DNA of 64,000 nt from Marinirhabdus sp963799365 (GCA_963799365.1 CAWCWV010000008.1:1-64000); one strand, 5' to 3'; numbered from the stretch's first letter, positions 17,451 to 26,254 are shown. Notes: generated by a model from the letters alone, not told the origin. Made by a program: numbers and translations.

Positions 17451-17828
17451 ATGAGAGTAGACAAATATTTGTGGTGCATTAGGTATGTAAAAACACGTAG
17501 CATAGGCACACAAGCTTGTAAAAAAGGTGCAGTTAAAGTAAATGAAGCATCTGTAAAACCTTCTCGTGAGATATATCCTGGTGATACCATAGTATTTCGA
17601 AAAAATCAAATAAATTATAAAATTGAAGTCTTAGATATCCCTCCCAGCAGGGTTGGAGCTAAATTGGTAGATCTTTATAGAAAAGATACTACTCCTAAAG
17701 AAGACTTCGAAAAAACTGACATGTTACAATATGCTAAATCTTATTACCGCAAAAAGGGAGTAGGTAGACCCACAAAAAAAGACAGACGGGATATAACAGA
17801 TTATACCCAAAGCGGAGAAGAAGAATAA
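17451..17828 (+). CDS. S4-domain RNA-binding protein (Hsp15-like)
   Basis: The ATG at 17451 starts MRVDKYLWCIRYVKTRS, the exact beginning of an S4 RNA-binding domain; a TTG three codons earlier is not needed. The 125-residue protein has the S4 fold at about 1-60 (KVNEASVKPSREIYPGDTI) and a basic, hydrophilic tail (GRPTKKDRRDI). Hsp15 binds stalled 50S-peptidyl-tRNA complexes for rescue; a similar ribosome-related role is likely. The gene is followed closely by a phosphoribosyltransferase with its own -7 element. Confidence 0.9.
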   Translation: MRVDKYLWCIRYVKTRSIGTQACKKGAVKVNEASVKPSREIYPGDTIVFRKNQINYKIEVLDIPPSRVGAKLVDLYRKDTTPKEDFEKTDMLQYAKSYYRKKGVGRPTKKDRRDITDYTQSGEEE

Positions 17829-17839
17829 TTTTTACTATG

Positions 17840-17847
17840 TATCTTTG
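17840..17847 (+). promoter_or_regulatory. -7 element for the phosphoribosyltransferase gene
   Basis: TATCTTTG lies 16 nt before the ATG at 17863. It contains the TTG that could otherwise be taken as an earlier start, which supports the ATG. No -33 TTG at the usual distance. Confidence 0.5.
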
Positions 17848-17862
17848 AAAAAACATATTAAA

Positions 17863-18366
17863 ATGCCAAAGACAGAAACCTTCATATTAAATAAAACCGA
17901 AATAGACCATAAGATCAAAAGAATGGCCTACCAAATTTATGAAGCAAATGTATCTGAATCAACCGTAATTATTGCAGGAATTGTTTCTAACGGATATGTG
18001 TTGGCTGAAAAATTAAAAAAAACATTAGAAAAGATTTCTCCTATAAAAGTGACACTTTGTAAAGTGACAATTGATAAAACCAACCCAATTAATGCGATTA
18101 CAACCAGCATTTCATCAGACGAATATACTAACAAAAGTCTTGTTTTAGTAGACGATGTCTTGCACTCTGGCACTACACTTATTTATGGTGTTAAACATTT
18201 TTTAGATGTGCCGTTAAAGCAATTTAAAACAGCGGTTTTGGTAGATAGAAATCATAAAAAGTATCCAATCAAAGCAGATTATAAAGGTATATCACTCTCT
18301 ACCTCTATTAACGAAAATGTATCTGTTATTTTTGAAAAAGGTAAAGACAGAGCTATCTTAGAATAG
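17863..18366 (+). CDS. Phosphoribosyltransferase (PyrR/Hpt-like)
   Basis: A type I phosphoribosyltransferase of 167 residues. The PRPP-binding motif is clear (SLVLVDDVLHSGTTLIYG, about 107-124), with a GIVSNGYVLAEKL loop upstream. Enzymes of this class transfer ribose-5-phosphate from PRPP to a base, or act as the regulator PyrR. The short hood and absence of pyr genes nearby leave the base unknown. The start at 17863 is chosen because the earlier in-frame TTG lies in the promoter. Its 3' end overlaps the convergent aroK by 9 nt. Confidence 0.88.
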   Translation: MPKTETFILNKTEIDHKIKRMAYQIYEANVSESTVIIAGIVSNGYVLAEKLKKTLEKISPIKVTLCKVTIDKTNPINAITTSISSDEYTNKSLVLVDDVLHSGTTLIYGVKHFLDVPLKQFKTAVLVDRNHKKYPIKADYKGISLSTSINENVSVIFEKGKDRAILE

Positions 18367-18876
18367 TTGTAATACAATTTCTGAAACGACAGTATCCACA
18401 GGACCATCAGCCTTTACTTTGTTATGTGCCTGGTTGTAATAATAGTTGCGTTCAAAAATATGCTTTCGTATAAAGTCGTTAAGTAGTTCTTCAGTCTCTA
18501 TATGAGCAATCAAAGGCCTTTTTGTTCTTTCAGGAAAAAGTCTTTTGGTCAACTCTTGCAGCGAGGTATTCAAAAATATGGATGTTACCTCTTTATGCTC
18601 CGTTATAACTTGCATTATATTTCCATAGCAAGGAGTGCCTCCTCCCAAAGCCAAAACATAGTTTTTCCTAGCTTCAAGAAGCTTCAATAAAACTTCATTC
18701 TCAGTTTTTCTAAAAAAAATTTCACCTTTTTCATTAAAAATTTCTGAAACAGTTTTTTTAGTTTCAATTTCAATTTCTTTATCTAAATCGTAGAAAGGAA
18801 CTTGGAGCACTTCAGCAAGACGCTGTCCCACAGCAGATTTACCGCTGCCCATATATCCTAAAAGAAGTATTTTCAT
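18358..18876 (-). CDS. aroK: Shikimate kinase
   Basis: Phosphorylates shikimate at the 3-hydroxyl in the chorismate pathway. The 172 residues have the P-loop GYMGSGKSAVG (about 7-17), the shikimate-binding region FYDLDKEIE, the conserved FRKTE, and GGGTPCYG. The lid region carries PERTKRPLI. The gene is convergent with the phosphoribosyltransferase and overlaps its last codons, so no terminator lies between them. Confidence 0.96.
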   Translation of the reverse strand: MKILLLGYMGSGKSAVGQRLAEVLQVPFYDLDKEIEIETKKTVSEIFNEKGEIFFRKTENEVLLKLLEARKNYVLALGGGTPCYGNIMQVITEHKEVTSIFLNTSLQELTKRLFPERTKRPLIAHIETEELLNDFIRKHIFERNYYYNQAHNKVKADGPVDTVVSEIVLQLF

Positions 18877-18949
18877 AAGTGTAAAATTATTTAAATAAAA
18901 GAGAACTTCGACAATTTGAAAAGAAAGAAAATATTTCTTTAAAATTCCC

Positions 18950-18980
18950 TTGAATAATTAATTTAATGATTCTATATTTG
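18950..18980 (+). promoter_or_regulatory. Promoter of the tRNA-Lys gene
   Basis: TTG (18950-18952), 20 bp, TATATTTG (18973-18980): a full match to the Bacteroidota promoter, with a leader of about 40 nt before the mature tRNA. Confidence 0.75.
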
Positions 18981-19027
18981 CACCCGCTTAAGGGAAATAA
19001 AAATACTCTTTTGCAACTTGAAATAAT

Positions 19028-19100
19028 GACCAGTTAGCTCAGTTGGTAGAGCACCTCCCTTTTAAGGAGGTGGTCCTGGGTTCGAGCCCCAGACTGGTCA
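19028..19100 (+). tRNA. tRNA-Lys (anticodon TTT)
   Basis: A complete 73-nt cloverleaf: acceptor GACCAGT/ACTGGTC with A73, D arm with GCTC...GAGC, anticodon stem CCTCC/GGAGG around CTTTTAA (anticodon TTT), and T arm CTGGG-TTCGAGC-CCCAG. The CCA end is not encoded. Confidence 0.98.
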
Positions 19101-19105
19101 CAAAG

Positions 19106-19131
19106 AGTACTGCTTTTTGCGGTACTTTTTT
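19106..19131 (+). terminator. Hairpin with T-run after tRNA-Lys
   Basis: AGTACTGC, loop TTTTT, GCGGTACT, then a T-run: an 8-bp stem with one G-U pair, typical of an intrinsic terminator. It lies between the two tRNA genes, so it either ends the Lys transcript or marks a processing site. Confidence 0.7.
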
Positions 19132-19167
19132 GTTTCTACTCACGTCTATCTAGAGTAGCAACCACCT

Positions 19168-19250
19168 ACCCGGGTGCTGGAATTGGTAGACAGGCACGGT
19201 TGAGGGCCGTGTGCACTAGTTGCGTGTGGGTTCAAGTCCCATTCCGGGTA
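19168..19250 (+). tRNA. tRNA-Leu (anticodon GAG)
   Basis: An 83-nt class II tRNA: acceptor ACCCGGG/TCCGGGT with A73, D arm with GCTGGAATTGGTAGACAGGC, anticodon stem CACGG/CCGTG around TTGAGGG (anticodon GAG), a long variable arm, and T arm GTGGG-TTCAAGT-CCCAT. CCA is not encoded. Confidence 0.97.
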
Positions 19251-19258
19251 CAAAACAG

Positions 19259-19288
19259 AAGTCATCTTTAAAAAGATGGCTTTTTTTA
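19259..19288 (+). terminator. Terminator after tRNA-Leu
   Basis: AAGTCATCTT and AAGATGGCTT pair (one G-U) around a short A-rich loop and run into TTTTTTT, ending the tRNA-Leu transcript. Confidence 0.8.
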
Positions 19289-19352
19289 TGTGGTACATTT
19301 TCTCAAATGTTATTTTTTACCCATAATTTTATAAACTTTTACAACGGCTGTG

Positions 19353-19380
19353 TTGCTTTTGTATGTAAACACTATCTTTA
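19353..19380 (+). promoter_or_regulatory. Promoter of the MerR-type regulator gene
   Basis: TTG (19353-19355), 17 bp, TATCTTTA (19373-19380); the last base differs from TAnnTTTG. The transcript would start about 13 nt before the ATG at 19400, which supports that start over the longer frame reading back into tRNA-Leu. Confidence 0.5.
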
Positions 19381-19399
19381 CAATTGCTACCCCAATGAA

Positions 19400-20311
19400 A
19401 TGCTGGTAAAAACAAAATTTAGTATTAAAGATCTCGAAAACCTAAGTGGTATCAAAGCGCATACTATTAGGATTTGGGAAAAGCGTTATGGATTGTTGGC
19501 TCCCTCAAGGACCGATACCAATATTAGAGCTTACAACCTTGACAGTTTAAAAAAACTGCTCAATATCAAATTTTTGTATGAAAATGGATACAAAATTTCA
19601 AAAATTGCGGTTTTAAATAAAAAAGAATTGGCAGCAATGGTTACCGAGCTGGCCAAATCTAATAAAGAAGAACACTCTATATTTAGGTTTAAAATGGCCA
19701 TGTTTCAATTTGACCAGCAACTATTTGCCAATACCTATCAAACGTTATTATCAAACCAAACTTTTCCAGAGATATTTCAAACAGTCTTTATTCCGCTCTT
19801 AATAGAGTTAGGCATGTTATGGCAAACTGGAACAATTGATCCTTGTCATGAGCGATTTGTTTCAGAAATGATCAAGCAAAAAATCGTACTTAACATTGAA
19901 AATCAATATCTTGAAAACACATTAACGGAACCAGCAACCTTTGCACTTTTTCTTCCGTATAGAGAGATACACGACATTGGATTGATGTATGCCAATTATT
20001 TGTGTGTGAGTCACGGGATAAACACTATTTATTTAGGCAGTAATATTTCTTTAAATAGTTTAAAAGAAGTTGTAAAACATCATGAAAAGATAATTTTCTT
20101 AACCTATCTCACCGTAGAACCTTCTCACCAAAGTATTCAAAATTTTTGCGAGCAATACAATACATATATCGGTGTTGAGAAAAAGAATCCTCTTTGGATT
20201 ATGGGAAGTAAAGTTTCCGCTCTAGAAAGTGAACTACTACCAGAAAATATCACTACTATAAAAAGTATCCAACAATTAACTGATGCATTAGAAACCTTAA
20301 ATAAAAGATAA
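19400..20311 (+). CDS. MerR-family regulator with B12-binding-type C-terminus (CarH/LitR-like)
   Basis: The ATG at 19400 gives 303 residues starting MLVKTKFSIKDLENLSGIKA; an open frame extends upstream into tRNA-Leu and is rejected. Residues 7-75 are a MerR winged helix (HTIRIWEKRYGLL). The rest resembles the helical cap plus Rossmann-like B12 domain of CarH/LitR, light-controlled repressors of carotenoid genes. The cobalamin-ligand motif appears as EIHDIG (His191). The cap signature Wx9EH, tied to adenosylcobalamin in CarH, reads W141...E151-R152, with His moved to 150. It sits 56 nt before crtI on the same strand, so control of the crt cluster is likely; whether by light and B12 is open. 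Confidence 0.88.
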   Translation: MLVKTKFSIKDLENLSGIKAHTIRIWEKRYGLLAPSRTDTNIRAYNLDSLKKLLNIKFLYENGYKISKIAVLNKKELAAMVTELAKSNKEEHSIFRFKMAMFQFDQQLFANTYQTLLSNQTFPEIFQTVFIPLLIELGMLWQTGTIDPCHERFVSEMIKQKIVLNIENQYLENTLTEPATFALFLPYREIHDIGLMYANYLCVSHGINTIYLGSNISLNSLKEVVKHHEKIIFLTYLTVEPSHQSIQNFCEQYNTYIGVEKKNPLWIMGSKVSALESELLPENITTIKSIQQLTDALETLNKR

Positions 20312-20349
20312 AATTTGATGTTTTCTCTCTTTTTTGTTCAGTATTTACA

Positions 20350-20366
20350 TAAATTTGTTAGACAAA
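20350..20366 (+). promoter_or_regulatory. crtI promoter element with candidate operator
   Basis: TAAATTTG (20350-20357) is a -7 match 10 nt before the crtI ATG; the closest TTG upstream leaves a short 13-bp spacer. Overlapping it is a perfect inverted repeat TTTGT-TAG-ACAAA (20354-20366). A repressor bound there would cover the -7 box and transcript start. The adjacent MerR-type protein is the natural candidate. This is inference from position and symmetry only. Confidence 0.45.
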
Positions 20367-20367
20367 A

Positions 20368-21831
20368 ATGAAACAAAAAATTGCACTTATCGGTTCCGGT
20401 TTCTCCTCATTAGCAGCTGCCTCTTATCTTGCCAAAGCTGGTAATGAGGTAACCATTTATGAAAAAAACAGCACTGTTGGCGGTCGCGCAAGACAACTGA
20501 TTAAAGAAGGGTTTACTTTCGATATTGGTCCAACGTGGTATTGGATGCCTGATGTTTTTGAACGTTTTTTTGGAGATTTCGATAAAAAACCTTCAGATTA
20601 TTATGAACTTCACAAATTGGCTCCAGCCTATTCAGTATATTTTGGTGAAAACGACTTCATCACTATTGAAGATACATTAGAAAAAATATGCGTTGCTTTC
20701 GAAGCAGAAGAAAAAGGAAGCTCATTACAACTTAAAAAATTCATCGCAAAAGCACAAAGTAATTATAATATTGCTATTAAAGATTTGGTTTACAGACCCG
20801 GAGTTTCGCCCCTAGAACTAGTAACACCTGTTACTATGAAAAAAATAGGACAGTTTTTTAGCACCATTAGTAAAGAAGTAAGACGCGAATTTAAAAACCC
20901 GAGATTGGTTGCCATCTTGGAATTTCCAGTTTTATTTTTAGGAGCTAAACCTTCCAATACACCGGCCTTTTATAGTTTTATGAATTATGCAGATTTCGGC
21001 TTAGGCACTTTCCATCCTAAATATGGAATGTATTCAGTGATTAAAGGAATGAAAACGCTCGCAGAAAGTTTAGGAGTTACAATAAAGACCAGTCAAAATG
21101 TTGAAAAAATTAATATTGAAGACGACCACGCTACTTCCCTAGTTGTTAACGGAACTACCATTTCAGCAGATTTAATTTTAAGTGGTGCAGATTACCACCA
21201 TACCGAAACTCTTGTACCACAACAACACAGACAGTATTCTGAAACCTATTGGGAGAAAAGAACCTTTGCTCCATCCTCTTTATTATTTTACATAGGTTTT
21301 GACAAAAAAATTGAAAACGTAGAACACCACACCTTATTCTTTGACGTAGATTTTGAAGCACATGCCTACACTATTTACGATAAACCCTCATGGCCAGAAG
21401 ATCCACTTTTCTACGCAAGTTTTCCCTCCAAAACAGATAATAGTGCTGCGCCAGCTGGAAAAGAAGCTGCCATATTTTTAATCCCTCTAGCACCAGGAAT
21501 TGAAGATACCGAAGAAATACGGGAGCATTATTTCAATAAAATAATGACCAGATTTGAGCGTCTCACAAACCAGCAAGCAAGAAAATTTGTTATATTTAAA
21601 GAGTCGTATTGTATAAACGATTTTATTTCAGATTACAATTCGTATAAAGGCAATGCATATGGATTGGCAAATACATTATTACAAACCGCATTTTTACGAC
21701 CTAAATTAAAAAGTAAAAAAGTAAAAAATTTGTATTTTACTGGCCAATTATCGGTTCCTGGACCAGGCGTACCCCCGTCTTTAATCTCCGGAAAATTAGT
21801 TGCCAGTTTAATTGAAAAACACCATTCGTGA
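20368..21831 (+). CDS. crtI: Phytoene desaturase
   Basis: Converts phytoene to lycopene in several FAD-dependent steps. The 487 residues open with a dinucleotide-binding motif (ALIGSGFSSLAAASYLAKAG region, about 5-25) and GGRARQL, and close with the CrtI C-terminal signature (YFTGQLSVPGPGVPPSLISG). The length fits bacterial CrtI. It is the first of four crt genes; its TGA overlaps the GTG of crtB by four bases (GTGA). A candidate operator overlaps its promoter. Confidence 0.97.
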   Translation: MKQKIALIGSGFSSLAAASYLAKAGNEVTIYEKNSTVGGRARQLIKEGFTFDIGPTWYWMPDVFERFFGDFDKKPSDYYELHKLAPAYSVYFGENDFITIEDTLEKICVAFEAEEKGSSLQLKKFIAKAQSNYNIAIKDLVYRPGVSPLELVTPVTMKKIGQFFSTISKEVRREFKNPRLVAILEFPVLFLGAKPSNTPAFYSFMNYADFGLGTFHPKYGMYSVIKGMKTLAESLGVTIKTSQNVEKINIEDDHATSLVVNGTTISADLILSGADYHHTETLVPQQHRQYSETYWEKRTFAPSSLLFYIGFDKKIENVEHHTLFFDVDFEAHAYTIYDKPSWPEDPLFYASFPSKTDNSAAPAGKEAAIFLIPLAPGIEDTEEIREHYFNKIMTRFERLTNQQARKFVIFKESYCINDFISDYNSYKGNAYGLANTLLQTAFLRPKLKSKKVKNLYFTGQLSVPGPGVPPSLISGKLVASLIEKHHS

Positions 21832-22670
21832 AAGAACTTTTCGACATAGTATCCAACACTTGTAGCAGGCAAGTAACCAACGCCTACAGTACCTCATTCT
21901 CTTTAGCTACTAAAATGTTGGCACCCAGTATAAGGCAAGATATTTACAATATTTATGGTTTTGTGCGTTTCGCAGATGAAATTGTAGATAGTTTTCACGA
22001 TTACGATAAAGCTACGCTTTTTTATAGATTTGAAAAAGATCTAGAGCTTGCGATTTCCGAAAAAATTAGTTTAAATCCTATACTTAATTCGTTTCAACAT
22101 ACTGCACACAAATACAATGTAGACAGGGAACTGATTTCTTCTTTTATGAAAAGTATGAAATTAGACCTGAGCAAGTCGGAATATTTAACCGAAGAAGAAT
22201 ACAAAGATTATATCTACGGTTCTGCAGATGTGGTGGGGCTTATGTGTTTGAAAGTATTTGTAAAAGGCAATACTGAAAAATACGAAGAGTTGAAAAGCGC
22301 TGCTATGTCTTTAGGGTCTGCATTTCAGAAAGTGAATTTTTTAAGAGATTTAAAAGAAGATTTTGAAGGCTTAAGTAGAACTTATTTTCCCAACACCAAT
22401 TTAAACGCGTTGGATGAAATTTCCAAGAAACGAATTATAGAAGATATTGAAGAAGATTTCAGAAAAGGATATCAAGGGATTTTAAGCCTTCCAACCGAAG
22501 CAAAATTTGGCGTTTTCATGGCGTATCGCTACTACAGAAAATTGCTTAAAAAACTAGCAAACACCCCGGCACTCGAAATAAAGAATTCTCGCATCAGAGT
22601 TCCTAATTACCAGAAATTCGGGTTATTAACCCGAAGTTATGTAAAATATCAACTAAAACTTGTACGATAG
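21828..22670 (+). CDS. crtB: Phytoene synthase
   Basis: Joins two geranylgeranyl diphosphates to make phytoene. The 280 residues carry both Asp-rich motifs: DEIVD in VRFADEIVDSFHDYD and the second in FLRDLKEDFEG, plus STSFSLATKML near the start. The gene begins at GTG (21828) overlapping the crtI stop by four bases, so translation is coupled. crtE (the GGPP synthase) is not in the window. Confidence 0.96.
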   Translation: MKELFDIVSNTCSRQVTNAYSTSFSLATKMLAPSIRQDIYNIYGFVRFADEIVDSFHDYDKATLFYRFEKDLELAISEKISLNPILNSFQHTAHKYNVDRELISSFMKSMKLDLSKSEYLTEEEYKDYIYGSADVVGLMCLKVFVKGNTEKYEELKSAAMSLGSAFQKVNFLRDLKEDFEGLSRTYFPNTNLNALDEISKKRIIEDIEEDFRKGYQGILSLPTEAKFGVFMAYRYYRKLLKKLANTPALEIKNSRIRVPNYQKFGLLTRSYVKYQLKLVR

Positions 22671-22673
22671 ATT

Positions 22674-23123
22674 ATGACTGTTGTTTTTTGGATTTTAATT
22701 TTTTTAATCACATTTAGCATCATGGAGTTTATGGCGTGGTTTACTCATAAATACGTGATGCACGGTTTTTTATGGTCACTACATAAAGATCATCATAAAA
22801 AAGATCACAACAGTTGGTGGGAGCGAAACGATTTTTTCTTCATTTTTTACGCAGCAGTAAGCATTGGATGTTTTGTAGGCTGGCAATATTATGGTTTTTG
22901 GGCAGGATTGCCTATTGGACTTGGTATTTTCACATATGGAGTTGCCTATTTTATGGTACACGATATCTTTATCCATCAACGTTTTAAACTATTCCGCAAT
23001 GCAAATAACTGGTACGCAAAAGGGATACGACGTGCACATAAAATACATCACAAACATTTAGGAAAAGGTGAGGGAGAATGCTTCGGAATGTTAGTTCCTC
23101 CTATGAAATATTTCAAAAAATAG
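22674..23123 (+). CDS. crtZ: Beta-carotene hydroxylase
   Basis: A 149-residue integral-membrane di-iron hydroxylase that adds 3-hydroxyls to beta-carotene, giving zeaxanthin. The His clusters of the family are all present: HKYVMH, HKDHH, HDIFIHQRF and HKIHHKH. About four membrane segments are visible. It starts three bases after the crtB stop and ends three bases before the cyclase gene, so all four crt genes form one tight operon. Confidence 0.95.
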   Translation: MTVVFWILIFLITFSIMEFMAWFTHKYVMHGFLWSLHKDHHKKDHNSWWERNDFFFIFYAAVSIGCFVGWQYYGFWAGLPIGLGIFTYGVAYFMVHDIFIHQRFKLFRNANNWYAKGIRRAHKIHHKHLGKGEGECFGMLVPPMKYFKK

Positions 23124-23126
23124 CCA

Positions 23127-23825
23127 ATGAACTACCTTTACTTGTGGTTAAATTTAGGCTCCTTTATTGTTCCTTTCTTATTCAGTTTTCATCCTAAAAT
23201 TCAGTTTTATAAAAAATGGAAGGGATTTATAATTGGCGTTCTCGTGATGATGGCTATTTTTATTCCCTGGGACATTGCTTTTACAAATAACGGCTTTTGG
23301 GGATTTAATGATGCTTATATCACAGGTTATAAGTTATTCAACTTACCAATAGAAGAATGGTTGTTCTTCTTCTGTATTCCGTATGCATGCATTTTTACGC
23401 ATTATGCAATTTTAGCCATCAACAAAAACTTTAAGTTTTCTGAAAAAACGGTGCATATAGTCATTGTAGTTTTATTCTCTATACTTATAGTTACACTATG
23501 GTATGCCTACGACAAATGGTACACTCTTATTAATTTTATGTATGCACTTTTAGTTTTAGGACTTATTTTTAACCGAAATAGACAATGGCTCCAGTCATTC
23601 TTTGCTACCTATTTAATTATCCTGATTCCATTTTTTTTAGTGAATGGTATTTTGACTGGAACAGGAATTGAGGATCATGTAGTTTGGTATAATAACGATG
23701 AAAATTTAGGCATCAGGTTGCTTACCATTCCAATTGAAGATGTTATTTATAACTTGGGAATGTTAGCGACTGTTTTTGCTTTTACGGAATATTTCAGTAA
23801 AAAGCGGGTAGCTAAAAGCTTTTAA
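23127..23825 (+). CDS. Lycopene beta-cyclase, CrtYcd type
   Basis: A 232-residue membrane protein with about seven helices made of two related halves. Each half has an N-x-x-I/L-P-I-E-E/D motif: YKLFNLPIEEWLFF in the first, IRLLTIPIEDVIYN in the second. That is the fused CrtYc-CrtYd lycopene cyclase, known from actinobacteria, archaea and flavobacteria, not the FAD-type CrtY. It turns lycopene into beta-carotene, the CrtZ substrate. Last gene of the crt operon, convergent with recQ; only 36 nt separate them, with no obvious terminator. Confidence 0.93.
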   Translation: MNYLYLWLNLGSFIVPFLFSFHPKIQFYKKWKGFIIGVLVMMAIFIPWDIAFTNNGFWGFNDAYITGYKLFNLPIEEWLFFFCIPYACIFTHYAILAINKNFKFSEKTVHIVIVVLFSILIVTLWYAYDKWYTLINFMYALLVLGLIFNRNRQWLQSFFATYLIILIPFFLVNGILTGTGIEDHVVWYNNDENLGIRLLTIPIEDVIYNLGMLATVFAFTEYFSKKRVAKSF

Positions 23826-23861
23826 GTGGTCATTGCTAGTTTGAGATTATAAAGGTTGGGA

Positions 23862-26057
23862 TTAATTGCCCACTTCGCTCATAAATTTTATTCGGAACAG
23901 TCGCAATTCATCAGTGTCGTAGTCGCCATCAAATTCTTCCATAGCTGCTTCAATGCTATCGGTTTCGGCTTCTATAAAATAGTCATGAAGCTCTTCCTGC
24001 TGATCTTCATCGAGCGCTTCGTCCACCCAATAACTAATATTCAGCTTGGTGCCACTAAAAACAATGGCTTCCATTTCGTTCATTAAGGCATCCATTTCAA
24101 TACCCTTAGCGGAAGCAATGTCGTCTAGAGCCAATTTTCTGTCTACGTTTTGAATAATGTAAAGTTTAAGTCCGCTATTACTTCCCGTAGATTTTACGAC
24201 AAAATCATCGGGGCGTTCAATTTCATTTTCATCTACATAGTTTGAAATAAGGGTTACAATAGATTTTCCATATTTTTTTGCTTTTCCTTCTCCAACACCG
24301 TGCACATTGGCAAGTTCTTCCAAAGTAATAGGATACTTTAGCGCCATATCTTCTAGAGAGGGATCTTGAAAAATAACATATGGAGGTAAATTCATTTTAT
24401 TTGCCAAACGCTTTCTTTCGGCTTTCAGCAATCTAAATAATTGCTCGTCTGTTACTGCCCCACCCCCTTTTTGATTGGTAATTATAGAATCGTCGTTCGT
24501 TGGTTTGTAGGAATGATCTTCAGTCATCATAAAACTTGATGGTGCCTTTATGAAGTCCAATCCTTTTTGTTGGATTTTAATAACCCCATAGGTTTCAATA
24601 TCCTTGGATAACATTCCGGTTACCAATACTTGACGTAATAAAGCCATCCAGTATTCTGGTTCTTCATCACTACCAATACCAAAAAAGGGTAATTGATCTG
24701 TGCGGTGCGATTTAATCATCGCATTAATTTTGCCCACTAAAACGTTTACTACTTCTTTACTTTTGTATTGTTGGTTGGTTTCCTTTACCACTTTCAATAA
24801 CTTTACTACGTTATCTTTTGCTTCATTTTGTTTTTTGGGGTTCCGCATATTATCATCCATCATACCACCATCACCAGTTTCATTGTCAAATTCTTCGCCA
24901 AAATAATGGAGAATAAACTTTCTTCTGGACATTGAAGTTTCTGCAAAGGCAACCACCTCTTGTAAAAGCGCATGACCAATTTCCTGTTCGGCCACGGGCT
25001 TGCCACTCATAAATTTTTCTAGCTTTTCAATATCTTTATATCCATAAAACGCAAGACAATAGCCTTCTCCCCCATCACGACCCGCACGACCGGTTTCCTG
25101 GTAATAGCTTTCTATACTTTTAGGAATATCATTATGGATCACAAAACGAACGTCTGGTTTATCTATCCCCATCCCAAATGCGATGGTGGCAACCACTACA
25201 TCTGCATCTTCCATCAAAAACATGTCTTGATGTCGTACTCTGGTTTTGGCGTCTAGCCCTGCGTGATAAGGAATGGCATTAATTCCATTCACTTGGAGGG
25301 TTTGTGCCAATTCTTCCACTCGTTTTCGGCTTAAACAATAAATAATACCACTTTTACCTTCGTATTGCTTCACAAAACGTGTGATATCTGCATCTACGTT
25401 TTTGGTCTTCAATCTTATTTCGTAAAAGAGGTTGGGTCTATTAAAAGAAGCCTTGAAGGTATTGGCATCTTGAATGGCCAAATTCTTCAGAATATCTTCC
25501 TGTACTTTTGGGGTAGCAGTAGCTGTTAATCCAATAATAGGAATATTATCACCTATGCGTTGTATAATTTTACGCAGGTTACGATATTCAGGTCTAAAAT
25601 CGTGACCCCATTCGCTAATGCAATGTGCTTCGTCTATCGCTAAAAACGAAATAGTCTGGGTTTGTAAAAAACTTACATATTCTTCTTTGGTAAGTGATTC
25701 TGGAGCAACATATAATAACTTGGTAATGCCACTATCAATATCACTCATTACTTTTTTAACTTCCGTTTTATTTAAAGAAGAGTTAAGAACGTGCGCAATT
25801 CCTTCTTCAGAAGAAAGTGCTCTCAAAGCATCCACTTGGTTTTTCATTAATGCAATAAGGGGAGAAACAACGATAGCAGTTCCTTCCTGCATGAGAGCAG
25901 GGAGCTGGTAGCAAAGGGATTTACCACCACCTGTGGGCATTATTACAAAAGTGTCATCTTGTGCTAACACACTTTTGATCACCTCTTCCTGAAGACCTTT
26001 AAATTTTGAGAAACCAAAATACTTCTTGAGAGCTGCGTATAAATCAAATTCAGCCAC
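23862..26057 (-). CDS. recQ: ATP-dependent DNA helicase RecQ
   Basis: A 3'-5' helicase used in recombination repair. The 731 residues contain motif I (MPTGGGKSLCYQLPA), motif II as LAIDEAHCISEWGHDFRPEY, motif VI (YQETGRAGRDG), an RQC domain and an HRDC domain (about 535-615, RLLKAERKRLANKMNLPPY). After the HRDC there is an acidic tail of about 110 residues typical of Bacteroidota RecQ. In this frame the start codon is GTG (26057); no ATG is available near it. Confidence 0.96.
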   Translation of the reverse strand: MAEFDLYAALKKYFGFSKFKGLQEEVIKSVLAQDDTFVIMPTGGGKSLCYQLPALMQEGTAIVVSPLIALMKNQVDALRALSSEEGIAHVLNSSLNKTEVKKVMSDIDSGITKLLYVAPESLTKEEYVSFLQTQTISFLAIDEAHCISEWGHDFRPEYRNLRKIIQRIGDNIPIIGLTATATPKVQEDILKNLAIQDANTFKASFNRPNLFYEIRLKTKNVDADITRFVKQYEGKSGIIYCLSRKRVEELAQTLQVNGINAIPYHAGLDAKTRVRHQDMFLMEDADVVVATIAFGMGIDKPDVRFVIHNDIPKSIESYYQETGRAGRDGGEGYCLAFYGYKDIEKLEKFMSGKPVAEQEIGHALLQEVVAFAETSMSRRKFILHYFGEEFDNETGDGGMMDDNMRNPKKQNEAKDNVVKLLKVVKETNQQYKSKEVVNVLVGKINAMIKSHRTDQLPFFGIGSDEEPEYWMALLRQVLVTGMLSKDIETYGVIKIQQKGLDFIKAPSSFMMTEDHSYKPTNDDSIITNQKGGGAVTDEQLFRLLKAERKRLANKMNLPPYVIFQDPSLEDMALKYPITLEELANVHGVGEGKAKKYGKSIVTLISNYVDENEIERPDDFVVKSTGSNSGLKLYIIQNVDRKLALDDIASAKGIEMDALMNEMEAIVFSGTKLNISYWVDEALDEDQQEELHDYFIEAETDSIEAAMEEFDGDYDTDELRLFRIKFMSEVGN

Positions 26058-26102
26058 GCTGGAGTTTTGTTATAAATGTTATGTTATTGGTTCTAATTAA
26101 AA

Positions 26103-26133
26103 TTGTATAAACAGGGGAACAATTGTAATTTTG
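26103..26133 (+). promoter_or_regulatory. Promoter upstream of kpsF
   Basis: TTG (26103-26105), 20 bp, TAATTTTG (26126-26133). The transcript would begin near 26140 and have a leader of about 115 nt before the TTG start of kpsF. Confidence 0.6.
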
Positions 26134-26254
26134 CAACCATTACCGTAAAACTGTATCTTTTACGTGTATATTGTGAGTACTGTGAAAAATATCTTTTTCA
26201 TTTACTAAATATACTAATTTCTGAAACAGTTGCAAACTTATTAATGCGCAAATT

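Noticed and set aside
19220..19399. Longer start for the MerR-type regulator reaching back into tRNA-Leu
   Set aside because: It would translate through the tRNA and its terminator; the MerR domain begins right after the ATG at 19400, which follows a promoter-like element.
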